From: Candidatus Omnitrophota bacterium
GTDB taxonomy: Bacteria; Omnitrophota; Gorgyraeia; Gygaellales; Profunditerraquicolaceae
Length of the DNA stretch: 39,329 bases
NCBI GenBank assembly: GCA_026387265.1
Contig: JAPLLZ010000028.1
Coordinates: forward strand, 5,009-44,337
Direction: 5' to 3'
In this document: in pieces, positions 1 to 8,717 of the stretch
Layout of the letters: each line of letters begins with the position of its first letter
Numbering within the stretch: position 1 is the stretch's first letter
The notes under the pieces: model-generated
Databases searched by the model: none
What the model was told of the DNA's origin: nothing
Seen by the model: the letters and a program-made list of their open reading frames with translations, nothing else
Made by a program: the position numbers and the translations under genes

Positions 1-272
1 TCTACATCATAGTCGCCAAAAACCATTACCTTTTCTTTATTCTCTTGTGCTTTTTTAACCAAACTGATCGCCTTTGGCATATCCGAAAATAAATGCGGAC
101 TGGATAAATCATTAATGGAGCTTTTAAGGAATTGCTGGGCAGCGGTAATTGTAGTTACCTTACGATTTATCAAGATTTGCGCCAGTATTTTAGAAACACC
201 TAATTCTTTGGAAAATTGATTTTGTAAGGAAATATTGGGAGTGGCTAATCTTAGGATGGAATGGGAAGACAT
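1..272 (-). CDS. recJ: RecJ single-strand DNA exonuclease, N-terminal fragment (3' end outside window)
   Basis: The minus-strand frame opening with ATG at 272 runs off the window edge and gives 90 residues. They contain the RecJ entry pattern: a segment reading ILAQILINRKVTTITAAQQF, then a short acidic stretch, then KVMVFGDYDV at the edge. GDYDVDG is the first metal-binding (DHH) motif of RecJ, a 5'-3' exonuclease used in recombinational and mismatch repair. Only the region before and including that motif is visible, so the DHHA1 and OB parts cannot be judged. It follows argS after a 120-base gap holding two hairpins. No clear Shine-Dalgarno precedes the ATG. Confidence 0.85.
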   Translation of the reverse strand, partial: MSSHSILRLATPNISLQNQFSKELGVSKILAQILINRKVTTITAAQQFLKSSINDLSSPHLFSDMPKAISLVKKAQENKEKVMVFGDYDV

Positions 273-287
273 ATATGTTGAAAGGTT

Positions 288-339
288 ATCCCACACCCAG
301 GAAGTATTCATTTTACAGCTTACTTCCTGGGTGTGGGAT
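288..339. repeat. Perfect 19-bp inverted repeat between argS and recJ
   Basis: Bases 288-306 (beginning ATCCCACACCC) are the exact reverse complement of 321-339, separated by a 14-base loop. The stem is long and GC-rich, but neither side is followed by a T-run, so it is not a standard intrinsic terminator. It could be a processing site, a REP-like element or a weak terminator for argS. Confidence 0.8.
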
Positions 340-395
340 GAGTTCGGCCAAACGGCTTAGCTTGGCTTTGCCTCGCTAAGCCGTGGCCTCACTCA
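339..395. repeat. Second long hairpin directly behind argS
   Basis: The arms are ACGGCTTAGC at 352-361 and its complement at 375-384. The stem extends outward through GGCC (346-349 / 385-388) and TGAGT/ACTCA (339-343 / 391-395). The outermost arm includes the argS stop codon, so the structure is built onto the gene end. It lies back to back with the 19-bp inverted repeat. There is no T-run on the transcript side. Confidence 0.7.
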
Positions 396-2030
396 CATCT
401 TTTCTGGCTGAGTTATTCCTAACAACTCTAACCCGCAGGCTAAAACAATCTTTACCCCTTTAATCAAAGCAAGCCGGGCAGCGGTTAAAGCTTCATCCTG
501 ATCCAGGACCCGGTGTAAATCATAAAATTTATGAAAACATTCAGCAAGCTCCTGCAGATATACCGTAAGCATATACGGATCACAGGTAGCTTTACAGATA
601 TTCAAAGTAGTATCAAACTCCAGTAACTTTTTAATCAGGGCTAGTTCTTCTTTCTCCTTCAATACGGCAAGATTCAAATCATCCCCGATCTCTAATGGAC
701 TGCTACGCAATATACTACAGATCCGTGCATGCGCGTACTGCACATAAAATACGGGATTCTCCGCGCTTTGTTTTTTGGCAACCTCCAGATCAAAATCCAA
801 ATGGCTGGATGTCCGGCGCATTAAAAAGAAAAATCTGGCAGCATCTGCGCCTACCTCATCTAAAACTTCCCGTAAAGTTATGTATTGCCCGCGCCGCGTA
901 GACATTTGAATCGGCTGGCCATCTCTAAAAATCGTAGCCAGCTGAACAATAATCACGCTTAATTCATCTGACTTATGCCCAAATGCCTCAATCGCTGCCT
1001 TAATCCGGTTAATATAGCCGTGGTGATCCGGGCCCCAAAGATTAATCAACCAGCCAAAACCCCGATTAAATTTATCTTCATGATACGCAATATCCGGGGC
1101 CAAATAAGTCTGACTGCCATCACTTTTAATAATTACCCGGTCTTTATCATCTCCAAAAGCCGTAGATTTAAACCAAAGCGCGCCATCCTGTTCATATAAA
1201 AACTTTTTTTCTTTTAGGCGGCTAAACGCCTGTTCGATCTTACCGCTTTTAGCCAATTGCTTCTGAGAATACCAACAATCAAAATTAACCCCGAAATCAA
1301 TCAACTCCTGCTTGATAATTTTTAAAATATAATCAGCCGCAAAGTTTCCTAAATCAATATCCTTGATCTTTTGTTTATCCGCTTCCCGGGCGATATCATA
1401 GATATAATCACCCTGATAATAATTTTCCGGAAATTCATTTTTTTGACCTTTTAACTCTTTAAGCCGCAAATCTACCGAAGCCCCGAGAATATTAATCTGG
1501 TTACCTTCGTCATTAAGATAATACTCACGCTGTACATCAAACCCGATAAAAAAAAGGATATTGGCCAGACAATCCCCCACTGCTGCCTGGCGCGCATGCG
1601 CCACAGACAAAGAACCAGTAGGATTAGCGCTGACAAATTCAATTAAAACTTTCCTGCCAGCTCCTACATTACTTTTTAAAGCAGTTTTGCCTTGAGTAAT
1701 AATTACTTTTAATTTATCATAAAAATAATTTTCTTTAAGATAAAAATTTATAAATCCCACACCCTCAACTTTGATTTGGGTAACCAAAGCCTTTAATTCA
1801 GATTTAGCTAATTTTTGCTGTAAAGAAACTACTAATTCTGCAGCAATCGCTTGAGGCGGACGTTTAAGCAGCTTACTTAATTTTAAAGCGATATTAGTGC
1901 TAAAGTCGCCGAAACGGTTATCCGTAGGTAGATCAAGGGAGATTTTTTCGACAAAATCGGCCAACCAACCTAAATCCGTTAAGCAATGCCTAACCAAATC
2001 AATTAATTCTTCTTGAATATCTTTGTTCAT
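393..2030 (-). CDS. argS: Arginyl-tRNA synthetase
   Basis: A class I aminoacyl-tRNA synthetase that charges tRNA-Arg in the cytoplasm. The 545 residues match the usual length. The N-terminal Add-1 domain (about 1-110) is followed by the HIGH-type motif in SANPTGSLSVAHAR near residue 135. The KMSKS-equivalent loop is IQMSTRRGQYITL, as is normal for ArgRS, and the C-terminal anticodon-binding helical domain contains FYVQYAHARICSILR. ATG at 2030 agrees with the family start, although no strong Shine-Dalgarno is visible. It lies 38 bases after rsfS and is probably co-transcribed with it. The stop codon sits inside a hairpin. Confidence 0.97.
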   Translation of the reverse strand: MNKDIQEELIDLVRHCLTDLGWLADFVEKISLDLPTDNRFGDFSTNIALKLSKLLKRPPQAIAAELVVSLQQKLAKSELKALVTQIKVEGVGFINFYLKENYFYDKLKVIITQGKTALKSNVGAGRKVLIEFVSANPTGSLSVAHARQAAVGDCLANILFFIGFDVQREYYLNDEGNQINILGASVDLRLKELKGQKNEFPENYYQGDYIYDIAREADKQKIKDIDLGNFAADYILKIIKQELIDFGVNFDCWYSQKQLAKSGKIEQAFSRLKEKKFLYEQDGALWFKSTAFGDDKDRVIIKSDGSQTYLAPDIAYHEDKFNRGFGWLINLWGPDHHGYINRIKAAIEAFGHKSDELSVIIVQLATIFRDGQPIQMSTRRGQYITLREVLDEVGADAARFFFLMRRTSSHLDFDLEVAKKQSAENPVFYVQYAHARICSILRSSPLEIGDDLNLAVLKEKEELALIKKLLEFDTTLNICKATCDPYMLTVYLQELAECFHKFYDLHRVLDQDEALTAARLALIKGVKIVLACGLELLGITQPEKM

Positions 2031-2068
2031 TTTTTATTAAAGTTGCGGTTGGTTCAAATTGGGCAAGC

Positions 2069-2437
2069 TTAGCGTTTGGGGGCAATCACCCTTATTTTTT
2101 TAGCATCAGACCAAAGCCCCTCTAAAGAATAAAACTCTCTCACCGGTTTATAGAACGAATGCGCGATTACGCTTGCGTAATCCAGGGCAATCCACCCTGA
2201 TTCATCGTTCGGAGAAACCTTAGAGAGAGATTTTATTTTTTGTATTATTTTTTGTATTTCTAAATCTTCCTGAATTGCCTGGGCAATGGCAGTAGCTTGC
2301 CTTAAAGAATTACCGCTGGCAATCACGAAATAATCGCAAAACCCGGCTACTTTAGAAACATCAAGAATAATGACCTGCTCTGCTTTTTTAGATTTAGCAA
2401 CCCAGGCAATGCGTTGCGCTAATTGTTTTGAGTTTAT
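2069..2437 (-). CDS. rsfS: Ribosomal silencing factor RsfS, probable ATA start
   Basis: RsfS binds uL14 on the large ribosomal subunit and blocks subunit joining. The core reads FCDYFVIASGNS, then WIALDYASVIAHSF, which is the family signature. The only in-frame ATG/GTG/TTG is a GTG at 2326, inside the core (the V of YFVIAS), so starting there would delete the first strands. Reading upstream to the preceding TAA adds 37 residues that match the family N-terminus (QLAQRIAWVAKSKKAEQVII). The only initiation signal there is AGGAG at 2448-2444, six bases before an ATA codon at 2437-2435. I therefore place the start at ATA, giving 122 residues, a typical length. It lies 28 bases behind the DUF5679-like gene and ahead of argS. 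Confidence 0.85.
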   Translation of the reverse strand: MNSKQLAQRIAWVAKSKKAEQVIILDVSKVAGFCDYFVIASGNSLRQATAIAQAIQEDLEIQKIIQKIKSLSKVSPNDESGWIALDYASVIAHSFYKPVREFYSLEGLWSDAKKIRVIAPKR

Positions 2438-2448
2438 TTTTTACTCCT
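2435..2448 (-). promoter_or_regulatory. Ribosome binding site that decides the rsfS ATA start
   Basis: AGGAG occupies 2448-2444 on the minus strand, then a 6-base spacer, then ATA. There is no ATG, GTG or TTG in frame between the upstream stop and the conserved core. This is a textbook spacing pointing at a non-standard start codon. Confidence 0.65.
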
Positions 2449-2465
2449 GTTCGATTTAAAAACAG

Positions 2466-2618
2466 TTATTTGGCTTTTCCCAAAATTTTATACATCCCGG
2501 TTCCGCATTCAGGACATTTACCCTTCATTGCTGCGCGGCCGTTTTTCATGGTAACCTTCTGCTCATCCTTCATTACCTTTTTACCCTTGCATTTTACGCA
2601 ATATCCTGTTTCTGACAT
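2466..2618 (-). CDS. Small zinc-ribbon protein, DUF5679-like
   Basis: A 50-residue ORF. ATG at 2618 is preceded by a perfect AGGAGG (2630-2625) with a 6-base spacer. The protein has two Cys pairs: CVKC near residues 7-10 and CPEC near 36-39. Between them is a basic stretch and the phrase KNGRAAMKGKC, which resembles the DUF5679 family (small zinc ribbons, sometimes fused to topoisomerases). Function is unknown; nucleic-acid binding is a reasonable guess from the basic charge. It is the first gene behind the promoter at 2664-2692 and probably heads a unit with rsfS, argS and recJ. Confidence 0.8.
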   Translation of the reverse strand: MSETGYCVKCKGKKVMKDEQKVTMKNGRAAMKGKCPECGTGMYKILGKAK

Positions 2619-2663
2619 TTGTTTCCTCCTTTTTATACTACATACATGTTCCTATTGTTAATA

Positions 2664-2692
2664 ATTTTAACATAGTAAAATTTTCATGTCAA
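2664..2692 (-). promoter_or_regulatory. Sigma70-like promoter ahead of DUF5679-rsfS-argS-recJ
   Basis: On the minus strand a perfect TTGACA (2692-2687) is followed after exactly 17 bases by TAAAAT (2669-2664), with an extended -10 TG two bases upstream of it. Predicted start of transcription is near 2657, leaving about 38 bases of leader with AGGAGG. The -35 box begins just after the stop of the preceding gene. Confidence 0.7.
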
Positions 2693-2700
2693 TTTTATTA

Positions 2701-3714
2701 TTAACTAATCGTTTTAGAATTCTTTCCTTTCATCGCATGCTTCTCTTCTATCTCGCCAACAATCTCCTCCAATAAATCCTCTAAAGTAACCAATCCTATA
2801 GCTAATTTATTCTTATCCACAATAATCGCAATCTGAATCTTCTCGGCCTGAAACTTCCTGAGCATCTCACTAACCCGCATTGATCCTGAAACAAAACAAG
2901 CTCCATGAAGCAAATCCTGCAGTAGAAATAAACCTTTTTCACGCAAGATATATAAAAGATCTCGGGCATAAACTATACCCACGATATTATCCTTACTCCC
3001 GCTATATACCGGAAGGCGGGCGTGCCCCTCTTCCACAAAAATATTCAACAAATCATCGGAACCGATATTCAGACTTACCGCAATAATTTTATCTTTAGGC
3101 ACCATAACATCAGTAAGTTTGGTATTACCAAATTCGAAAATACGATGAAACATTTTGTGTTCCTCTTCACTTAAGACGCCCTCCTCCTGCCCTATTTCGA
3201 TCATGGTTTTTAATTCCTCAACCGTAACCAAAGGCGATCTTTTAGTAACTCCCACCCTGAATAATTTTAAAATAGAATTACTGATTCCGATAAAAAAATC
3301 TATGGGGAGCTTTAAAATTACAAGCACAACCTCCATCAAAGGCGCAGTAAACAAAGCAACCTTTTCCGCTCGTTTAGCAGAAAGTATTTTAGGAGTCACT
3401 TCGCAAAAAATAAGCAGGATTAAAGTCGTAACAAAAGTTGAAACTACCACTCCCCAGCGATACCCGTAAACCTGAACGAATACCCCGGTAACAATCGATG
3501 AAACAGCGATATTCACTAGGTTATTACCGATAAGAATGGCAGCAATCACCTTGTCTAATTTAAGCACCAGCCGCTGTACGCTTTGAGCGTGCTTGATACC
3601 CTGCTGAAGCATATGGCGCAAGCGGATCTTGCTTAATCCGATAATCGCCGTCTCCGAAGCCGAAAAAAAGAAAGAAAGCACAACTAAAATTAATAAAATA
3701 AAAACAATAATCAT
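2701..3714 (-). CDS. CNNM-domain / CBS-pair membrane protein (HlyC/CorC family)
   Basis: The N-terminal ~180 residues form a DUF21/CNNM transmembrane domain. A first helix reads IIVFILLILVVLSFFFSASE, followed by a conserved ETAIIGLSKIRLR stretch and further hydrophobic segments near 60-80, 90-110 and 125-145. Residues about 200-320 form a tandem CBS pair opening with LTDVMVPKDKIIAV. The C-terminal CorC_HlyC domain of longer relatives is absent; the protein ends shortly after the second CBS domain. The family is implicated in magnesium or cobalt homeostasis; substrate cannot be inferred here. The ATG lies two bases behind the M16 protease stop, with AGGA upstream. Confidence 0.88.
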   Translation of the reverse strand: MIIVFILLILVVLSFFFSASETAIIGLSKIRLRHMLQQGIKHAQSVQRLVLKLDKVIAAILIGNNLVNIAVSSIVTGVFVQVYGYRWGVVVSTFVTTLILLIFCEVTPKILSAKRAEKVALFTAPLMEVVLVILKLPIDFFIGISNSILKLFRVGVTKRSPLVTVEELKTMIEIGQEEGVLSEEEHKMFHRIFEFGNTKLTDVMVPKDKIIAVSLNIGSDDLLNIFVEEGHARLPVYSGSKDNIVGIVYARDLLYILREKGLFLLQDLLHGACFVSGSMRVSEMLRKFQAEKIQIAIIVDKNKLAIGLVTLEDLLEEIVGEIEEKHAMKGKNSKTIS

Positions 3715-3716
3715 CT

Positions 3717-4985
3717 TTATCCTATAATCAGTTTATTATAGATTTGTCCCTGGCTTATTTTCAGTGGGCCGATAAGCGCAAGATTAATCGCCTCATTCCT
3801 AAATACCTGCCTGGCCACAGCGCGCACATCCTCTAAAGAAATTTTAGCCACTTCTTTAATGACCTGTTCTAAAGAATACACTTTATCCAAGCAAGCAACA
3901 CTCTCCCCCATCCATAGCATATATTCCATCGTATCTTCTAATGCCAAACTCAATTGCCCCAGATAGAATTCCTTAGCCCGCTTAAATTCATCTTTTGATA
4001 TTAAGGACTTCTTGGTTTTACCCAACTCCTGGAAAATTAATCCCAGGCAATCTGAAACTTTCTGATTATCAATACCAGCATGCACTAAGAATGCACCTGT
4101 GTCATAGTAACGCTTAAGTCCGGTGCCAATCTCATAAGCTAATCCTCTTTTTTCCCTGACTTCATTAAAAAGCCGGCTAGACATATTTGCCCCTAAGATT
4201 ATATGCAAGATTGATTGAGCATGCCGCAAAGGATGATCGCGCTCCAAAGCATGAAAACCTAAAGCCATATGCGTTTGTTCAGTATCCTTATAAAAAATAT
4301 TTAGCTGCGGTTTATCCTGACATTGTTTGGCCTTAAGAAAAGTATTGATCTTAGCACTTTTAATCGACGAAAAAATAGTCGAAACTTTTTTAACTAAAAA
4401 ATCATGGTCTAATAACCCAGCGGCGCTAATTACAATATTAGCCGGGGTGTAATGGTTGGCGCGAAAAGACTTAATAACATCGCGGCTAATATTATTCACC
4501 GTTTCCACTGTTCCGATGATTGGCGAGCCCAAGGCTTGGCTAGGCCAAAGCAAAGCATCCAATAATTCATAAACATAGCTTTGTGGAAGATCCCGGTACA
4601 TTTTTAGCTCTTCCAAAATTACGGTTCTCTCTTTTACTATATCCGCCGGCGCCAAACTCGGATTAATTACCATATCCGATAAAATATTTAAGGCACTTGA
4701 TAAATAACGGTGAGGAATTTTAACTAAATAGCAAGTATGTTCTTCAGAAGTAAAACCATTTAATGAACCGCCTACTCCTTCAATTGATTCCTTAATCGTA
4801 CGGCAGGAATATTTCCTGCTGCCTTTAAAAAGTAAATGCTCCAAGAAATGAGAAATTCCTTTCTGTCCGGGATTTTCATAACGGCTGCCGATATTAATCC
4901 AAATCCCCAATGCCACAGATTGCACACTACTCAAACGTTTAGTAACTATCTTTAAGCCATTTTCCAGCTTTAGCCTTTTATACAT
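3717..4985 (-). CDS. M16 family zinc protease (processing-peptidase type)
   Basis: 422 residues, the length of a single two-domain M16B protease. The inverted zinc motif HFLEH is at residues 46-50 (ligands His46 and His50, catalytic Glu49), and the third ligand is likely Glu126 in VILEELKMY. The C-terminal half carries the conserved NEVREKRGLAYEIG segment that contributes the substrate-binding Arg/Tyr. No signal peptide is visible, so it is probably cytoplasmic. The ATG overlaps the trpA stop region by 8 bases, giving tight coupling to the trp genes without an obvious functional link. Confidence 0.9.
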   Translation of the reverse strand: MYKRLKLENGLKIVTKRLSSVQSVALGIWINIGSRYENPGQKGISHFLEHLLFKGSRKYSCRTIKESIEGVGGSLNGFTSEEHTCYLVKIPHRYLSSALNILSDMVINPSLAPADIVKERTVILEELKMYRDLPQSYVYELLDALLWPSQALGSPIIGTVETVNNISRDVIKSFRANHYTPANIVISAAGLLDHDFLVKKVSTIFSSIKSAKINTFLKAKQCQDKPQLNIFYKDTEQTHMALGFHALERDHPLRHAQSILHIILGANMSSRLFNEVREKRGLAYEIGTGLKRYYDTGAFLVHAGIDNQKVSDCLGLIFQELGKTKKSLISKDEFKRAKEFYLGQLSLALEDTMEYMLWMGESVACLDKVYSLEQVIKEVAKISLEDVRAVARQVFRNEAINLALIGPLKISQGQIYNKLIIG

Positions 4986-5763
4986 TTAATCTTTCTACAA
5001 ATTTACTGACCACTTGTACCAAATTACGCTTTCCCATGTTTTCTTTAATTTTAGCGACAATTGCACTACCGATAATTGCCCCATCAGCTATTCTTTGCAC
5101 CTCTTTGACCTGTCGGGCAGAAGAAATACCAAACCCAACACAAACCGGCTTAGTCGTTAATTTCTTAATTATAGACAACTTGGTTTTTAGGTCACTAGCC
5201 AATTCTTTCCGGCTGCCGGTTACTCCGGTTAAAGAAACATAATAGATAAAACCACGGGCAATTTTTGATACGGTTTTAATCCGCGCTACAGAGCTAGTCG
5301 GTGCCACAAAACAAATATTGGCCAGGCCTTTTTGATTTGCATAATGTGTAAATTTCCTAGCTTCCTCATATGGTAAATCCGGGATAATTACCCCATCCAC
5401 ACCAGCAGCCACAGCTTTATCCACAAAAAATCTTTCTCCAATACAAAAAACCGGGTTGTAATAAGTCATCAGGCAAATCGGCAAATTAGTAGATCGGCGC
5501 AGGCGCTTCACTAAATCTAAAATCTTAAGTATATTAATTCCCTTGCTTAGAGCATACCCTGAAGCTTCTTGAATTATCGGCCCATCAGCCAGCGGCTCAG
5601 AAAAAGGCACGCCTAACTCAATTATATCTACTCCGCTTTTCTCTAACGCAATAACCAGCTTAACGGTAGTGGATAAATCCGGATAACCAGCGGTAATAAA
5701 AGCAATGAAAGCTTTTTTATTCTGTTTTTTAAGTTGAATAAATTTTCTATCAATACGATTCAT
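4978..5763 (-). CDS. trpA: Tryptophan synthase alpha chain
   Basis: Cleaves indole-3-glycerol phosphate to indole and glyceraldehyde 3-phosphate, passing indole to TrpB. The TIM barrel has catalytic Glu49 ([11 protein letters not shown]) and Asp60 (LADGP), plus the C-terminal phosphate-binding GFGISS and GAIIGSAIV. The ORF is open to 5799, but ATG at 5763 is preferred. It gives 261 residues with the standard numbering of catalytic residues, has AAGGA six bases upstream, and overlaps the trpB stop by 14 bases. It is last of the trp genes and overlaps the M16 protease. Confidence 0.95.
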   Translation of the reverse strand: MNRIDRKFIQLKKQNKKAFIAFITAGYPDLSTTVKLVIALEKSGVDIIELGVPFSEPLADGPIIQEASGYALSKGINILKILDLVKRLRRSTNLPICLMTYYNPVFCIGERFFVDKAVAAGVDGVIIPDLPYEEARKFTHYANQKGLANICFVAPTSSVARIKTVSKIARGFIYYVSLTGVTGSRKELASDLKTKLSIIKKLTTKPVCVGFGISSARQVKEVQRIADGAIIGSAIVAKIKENMGKRNLVQVVSKFVERLNV

Positions 5764-6847
5764 GCAGATCCTTATCTCCTCTTCCAGAAAGGCAAACAAT
5801 AACTAAAGAATTTTTCTTAATTGTTTTCCTGGCTTTCTTTAAATAAGCAATGGCATGGGCAGATTCCAAGGCTGGAATAATTCCTTCAATCAAAGATAAT
5901 AACTTAAATCCATCCAATGCTTCTTGATCAGTAATCGACACATACTTAGCCCTGCCAATCTGCTGATAATAAGCATGCTCCGGGCCAACCCCTGGATAAT
6001 CTAGGCCGGCAGCAACCGAATGTGCATTTTTAATCTGGCCGAATTGATCTTCCAGAATTTTTGATTTAGAACCATGCAAAACGCCGGATGCACCAGCACC
6101 CAGACTTGCAGAATGTTTACCTGAAGCCAGACCTAACCCGGCAGCCTCAACTCCGATCATCTTTACATTTTTATCATTAAAAAAAGGGTAAAATAAACCA
6201 ATAGCATTACTACCACCGCCAACACAAGCCACCAGATAATCCGGCAGTCGTTTTTCCTTTTTTAATATCTGCTTCCTAGCCTCTTTGCCAATTACGCTTT
6301 GAAAATTACGTACCATTTCCGGATACGGATGCGGGCCGGCAGCAGTACCGATAACATAATGCGTATTGCGCACATTGGTTACCCAATCCCGTAAAGCTTG
6401 CGTCATCGCATCTTTTAAAGTTTGCGTGCCGGTTCCAACGCTAATCACGTTAGCTCCCAGCAGTTTCATCCGCATTACATTTAAAGCCTGGCGATGAATA
6501 TCTTCTTGGCCCATATAAATATCGCAACTTAAACCAAATAACGCCGCTACCGTAGCTGTAGCCACTCCATGCTGTCCTGCGCCGGTTTCAGCAATTAAAC
6601 GTTTCTTACCCATCCTAACCGCTAAAATTACCTGAGCTAAAGTATTATTAATTTTATGTGCGCCGGTATGCAGAAGATCTTCTCTTTTTAAATAAATCTT
6701 CGCCAGATAATAATTTAGATCCCTGATAAATTTCTTATCATGTTTAGCCCGGGCGTACTCTTTAGCTAATTCATCCAAAGCGTAAATCAGGGTCTCCGGT
6801 ACAAACCTTCCGCCGAAATCCCCAAAATGACCAGTTTTATCCGGCAT
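5750..6847 (-). CDS. trpB: Tryptophan synthase beta chain, with an apparent internal deletion
   Basis: PLP enzyme that condenses indole with serine. Visible family motifs are [15 protein letters not shown] at the N-terminus, Lys65 in HTGAHKINN (the PLP lysine), [28 protein letters not shown] and the C-terminal SGRGDKD. ATG at 6847 is chosen; an ATG at 6895 is in frame but overlaps the upstream gene and adds residues foreign to the family. The protein is 365 residues, about 22-30 short. The universal GRPTPL segment and following helix, normally just before KIYLKRED, are absent: YYL (residue 48) runs straight into AKIYLKRED. The frame is kept. It may be inactive, or the assembly may be at fault. 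Confidence 0.92.
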   Translation of the reverse strand: MPDKTGHFGDFGGRFVPETLIYALDELAKEYARAKHDKKFIRDLNYYLAKIYLKREDLLHTGAHKINNTLAQVILAVRMGKKRLIAETGAGQHGVATATVAALFGLSCDIYMGQEDIHRQALNVMRMKLLGANVISVGTGTQTLKDAMTQALRDWVTNVRNTHYVIGTAAGPHPYPEMVRNFQSVIGKEARKQILKKEKRLPDYLVACVGGGSNAIGLFYPFFNDKNVKMIGVEAAGLGLASGKHSASLGAGASGVLHGSKSKILEDQFGQIKNAHSVAAGLDYPGVGPEHAYYQQIGRAKYVSITDQEALDGFKLLSLIEGIIPALESAHAIAYLKKARKTIKKNSLVIVCLSGRGDKDLHESY

Positions 6848-6869
6848 TTTATTCCGTATTGAATATCTT

Positions 6870-7232
6870 TTATGAAGCAGGATAGATTTTTTCATAGTCT
6901 TTTAGTGAACCATTGTTTAAAAAATCCTTAAAAATTTGGTAACCCTGCCCTAAATCATCAAACATCCCCTGCATATTTCCCAGAGGATTAAAAGGCAGAC
7001 TAATCCGCGGCAGGTTGGCCCGAATAGCCATAATTTTATACATCGCCGCATCAAGCATAAAAGAAGACAGATAAATAAGAATACCACAAATTAAAACAAA
7101 TACGCCTAAACTAGTAAGGCAGCCGAATAGACACCGCATCCCCTTGCTCTTCTTCTTTAAAAACTCGCCGCAATACCGGCATTTTACAGCCTCATCCTGA
7201 ATCTCTTCTGCGCAAAACGGGCATTTTTTCAT
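6870..7232 (-). CDS. Membrane-anchored zinc-ribbon protein of unknown function
   Basis: 120 residues. An N-terminal double-Cys ribbon ([20 protein letters not shown], residues 4-23) is followed by lysines, a single membrane helix at about 34-58 ([20 protein letters not shown]), and about 60 further residues with no recognised domain. By the positive-inside rule the ribbon is probably cytoplasmic. Such ribbons head many uncharacterised bacterial proteins. The chosen ATG at 7232 is two bases after the trpF stop; a TTG at 7238 is also possible. It interrupts the trp cluster between trpF and trpB. I see no known role in tryptophan synthesis. Confidence 0.8.
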   Translation of the reverse strand: MKKCPFCAEEIQDEAVKCRYCGEFLKKKSKGMRCLFGCLTSLGVFVLICGILIYLSSFMLDAAMYKIMAIRANLPRISLPFNPLGNMQGMFDDLGQGYQIFKDFLNNGSLKDYEKIYPAS

Positions 7233-7234
7233 AT

Positions 7235-7855
7235 TCAAGATTTCTTTTTAAGTACCTGAATAAACCGCTTAATCTTCTGATGATCCTTTTTCCCGGGAAC
7301 AGATTCCAAACCGCTGGAAACATCCACCCAATCAGGCTTTAATAATTTAATGGCTTTACTAACATTACCCACAGTCAAACCGCCGGATATAAATATAATA
7401 GCCTCAATTTTAGCTGATTGAGCAAGTATTTTCCAGTTAAATTTTCTTCCTGTGCCACCAGGGGCAGCAGTAGAAAAACTATCAAATAGATAAGCAAAGG
7501 TTTTATATTCGGATGTTTTCGCTAAATCTTCTTTCCTGTTTACCCAGAAAGCCTTAATAACTTTATATCCTTTAAATCTCCGGCAGTAAGCGCTAGACTC
7601 CTGTCCATGAAACTGCAACATATCCAGCTTACAGGCCGCAGCAATTTTTTTTACCGCAGATACTTTCTCATTAACAAAAACCCCTACCCGCTTAATTTTC
7701 TTCGGCAGGATGCACGATATATTTCGAGCTTGGCTTGGATTAATATAACGCGGGCTTTTTTTATAAAAAACAAATCCCAGGGCATCTGCCCCAAAAAAAT
7801 AGCTCGCTAAAGCATCCTCTAAATTAGTAATCCCGCAAATTTTTACTTTAACCAT
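7235..7855 (-). CDS. trpF: Phosphoribosylanthranilate isomerase
   Basis: Catalyses the Amadori rearrangement of PRA to CdRP. The 206-residue TIM barrel has the usual landmarks: catalytic base Cys7 in VKICGITN, general acid Asp125 in AYLFDSFS, the glycine-rich phosphate loop in IFISGGLT, and the C-terminal DVSSGLES. Length is normal. The start is separated from trpC by a 69-base gap occupied by a palindrome, and no Shine-Dalgarno is visible. The stop is almost in contact with the zinc-ribbon gene. Confidence 0.95.
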   Translation of the reverse strand: MVKVKICGITNLEDALASYFFGADALGFVFYKKSPRYINPSQARNISCILPKKIKRVGVFVNEKVSAVKKIAAACKLDMLQFHGQESSAYCRRFKGYKVIKAFWVNRKEDLAKTSEYKTFAYLFDSFSTAAPGGTGRKFNWKILAQSAKIEAIIFISGGLTVGNVSKAIKLLKPDWVDVSSGLESVPGKKDHQKIKRFIQVLKKKS

Positions 7856-7883
7856 ATTAAAATAAGGGCATCTTTTAGTGGCA

Positions 7884-7922
7884 GCTTGCCCGCCAACGGT
7901 TTAGTGGCGGGAACCCTCAAGC
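7884..7922. repeat. Intergenic palindrome (CCCGCCA family) between trpC and trpF
   Basis: CCCGCCA at 7889-7895 pairs with TGGCGGG at 7905-7911 around a 9-base loop. Outer arms GCTTG (7884-7888) and CAAGC (7918-7922) extend the stem across a bulge. Related palindromes with the same core occur at 26902 and 36882. There is no T-run, so it is not a standard terminator. Confidence 0.7.
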
Positions 7923-7924
7923 GC

Positions 7925-8713
7925 CTACCACCCCATGACCTCTTCAACTTTAGTTTTAATATCCGCTGCTTCCATAAAAACCGAACCGATCAATACGCTG
8001 CTAGCCCCCAGGATTTTCAAAAATAGAATATCCTGAGCATTTTTAATTCCACTTTCTACAACCACTATCTTTTCCCGGGGAATTAAAGTAAATAATTTTT
8101 CAGTAGTTTTAAAATCGACTTCTAACGTACGCAGATTACGATTATTGATACCAATTATGGGCACCTTTAAATTTAAAACCTTCTTTAACTCCTTTTCATC
8201 ATGCACTTCCACTATATAATCCAATCCTAAAGTATCGGCAATCTGCATTAGCTCTACCAGCTTATCTTTAGTCAATAAATCCGCAATTAATAAGATCGCA
8301 TCAGCCCCGAAATAGCGCGACTCGTAAACCTGATAACCTTCTAAAATGAAATCTTTTCTCAAAATCGGTACACTAACGATATTCTTTACCTGGTTCAGAT
8401 AAGACAGATTACCATTAAAAAAATCTTCTTCCGTTAACACGGAAACCGCCTGTACACCTGCATCCTGATAAGACTTAGCAATCTCCTCCAAATTAAAGTT
8501 CTGCCGGATAACTCCTGCGGAAGGCGAAGTCTGTTTAATTTCAGCAATCAAAGCAATTTGTTTAGGCTTACTAATCGCTTCTTTAAACAGCCGGGTCGCC
8601 GGTAAATCCGCCAACTTAGTCATTAAATCTTCCTGACTCAACTGCTGCTTAGCCAGGATAATTCTTTCTTTTTTCTTTGCTACAATTTGTTTTAAAGTAT
8701 CAGTTTTAGCCAT
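7925..8713 (-). CDS. trpC: Indole-3-glycerol phosphate synthase
   Basis: Converts CdRP to indole-3-glycerol phosphate. 262 residues, a normal single-function length. TIM-barrel motifs in order: the catalytic lysine in ALIAEIKQTSPSAG (about 52-65), the second lysine in PILRKDFILEGYQVYE (about 118-133), DAILLIADLL, the glutamate in YIVEVHDEKEL, the GINNRNLRTLEVD loop and VVVESGI. ATG at 8713 lies four bases behind the trpD stop, so translation is probably coupled. Confidence 0.96.
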   Translation of the reverse strand: MAKTDTLKQIVAKKKERIILAKQQLSQEDLMTKLADLPATRLFKEAISKPKQIALIAEIKQTSPSAGVIRQNFNLEEIAKSYQDAGVQAVSVLTEEDFFNGNLSYLNQVKNIVSVPILRKDFILEGYQVYESRYFGADAILLIADLLTKDKLVELMQIADTLGLDYIVEVHDEKELKKVLNLKVPIIGINNRNLRTLEVDFKTTEKLFTLIPREKIVVVESGIKNAQDILFLKILGASSVLIGSVFMEAADIKTKVEEVMGW

Positions 8714-8717
8714 TTAA

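Noticed and set aside
2069-2326. Starting rsfS at the GTG at 2326
   Set aside because: It would remove the first strands of the fold; conserved residues extend 37 codons further upstream to the ATA with a Shine-Dalgarno.
2428-2661. A 77-codon plus-strand ORF
   Set aside because: It is the antisense shadow of the 50-residue zinc protein and part of rsfS, both of which have family motifs and good ribosome sites. The other plus-strand ORFs in the window are shadows in the same way.
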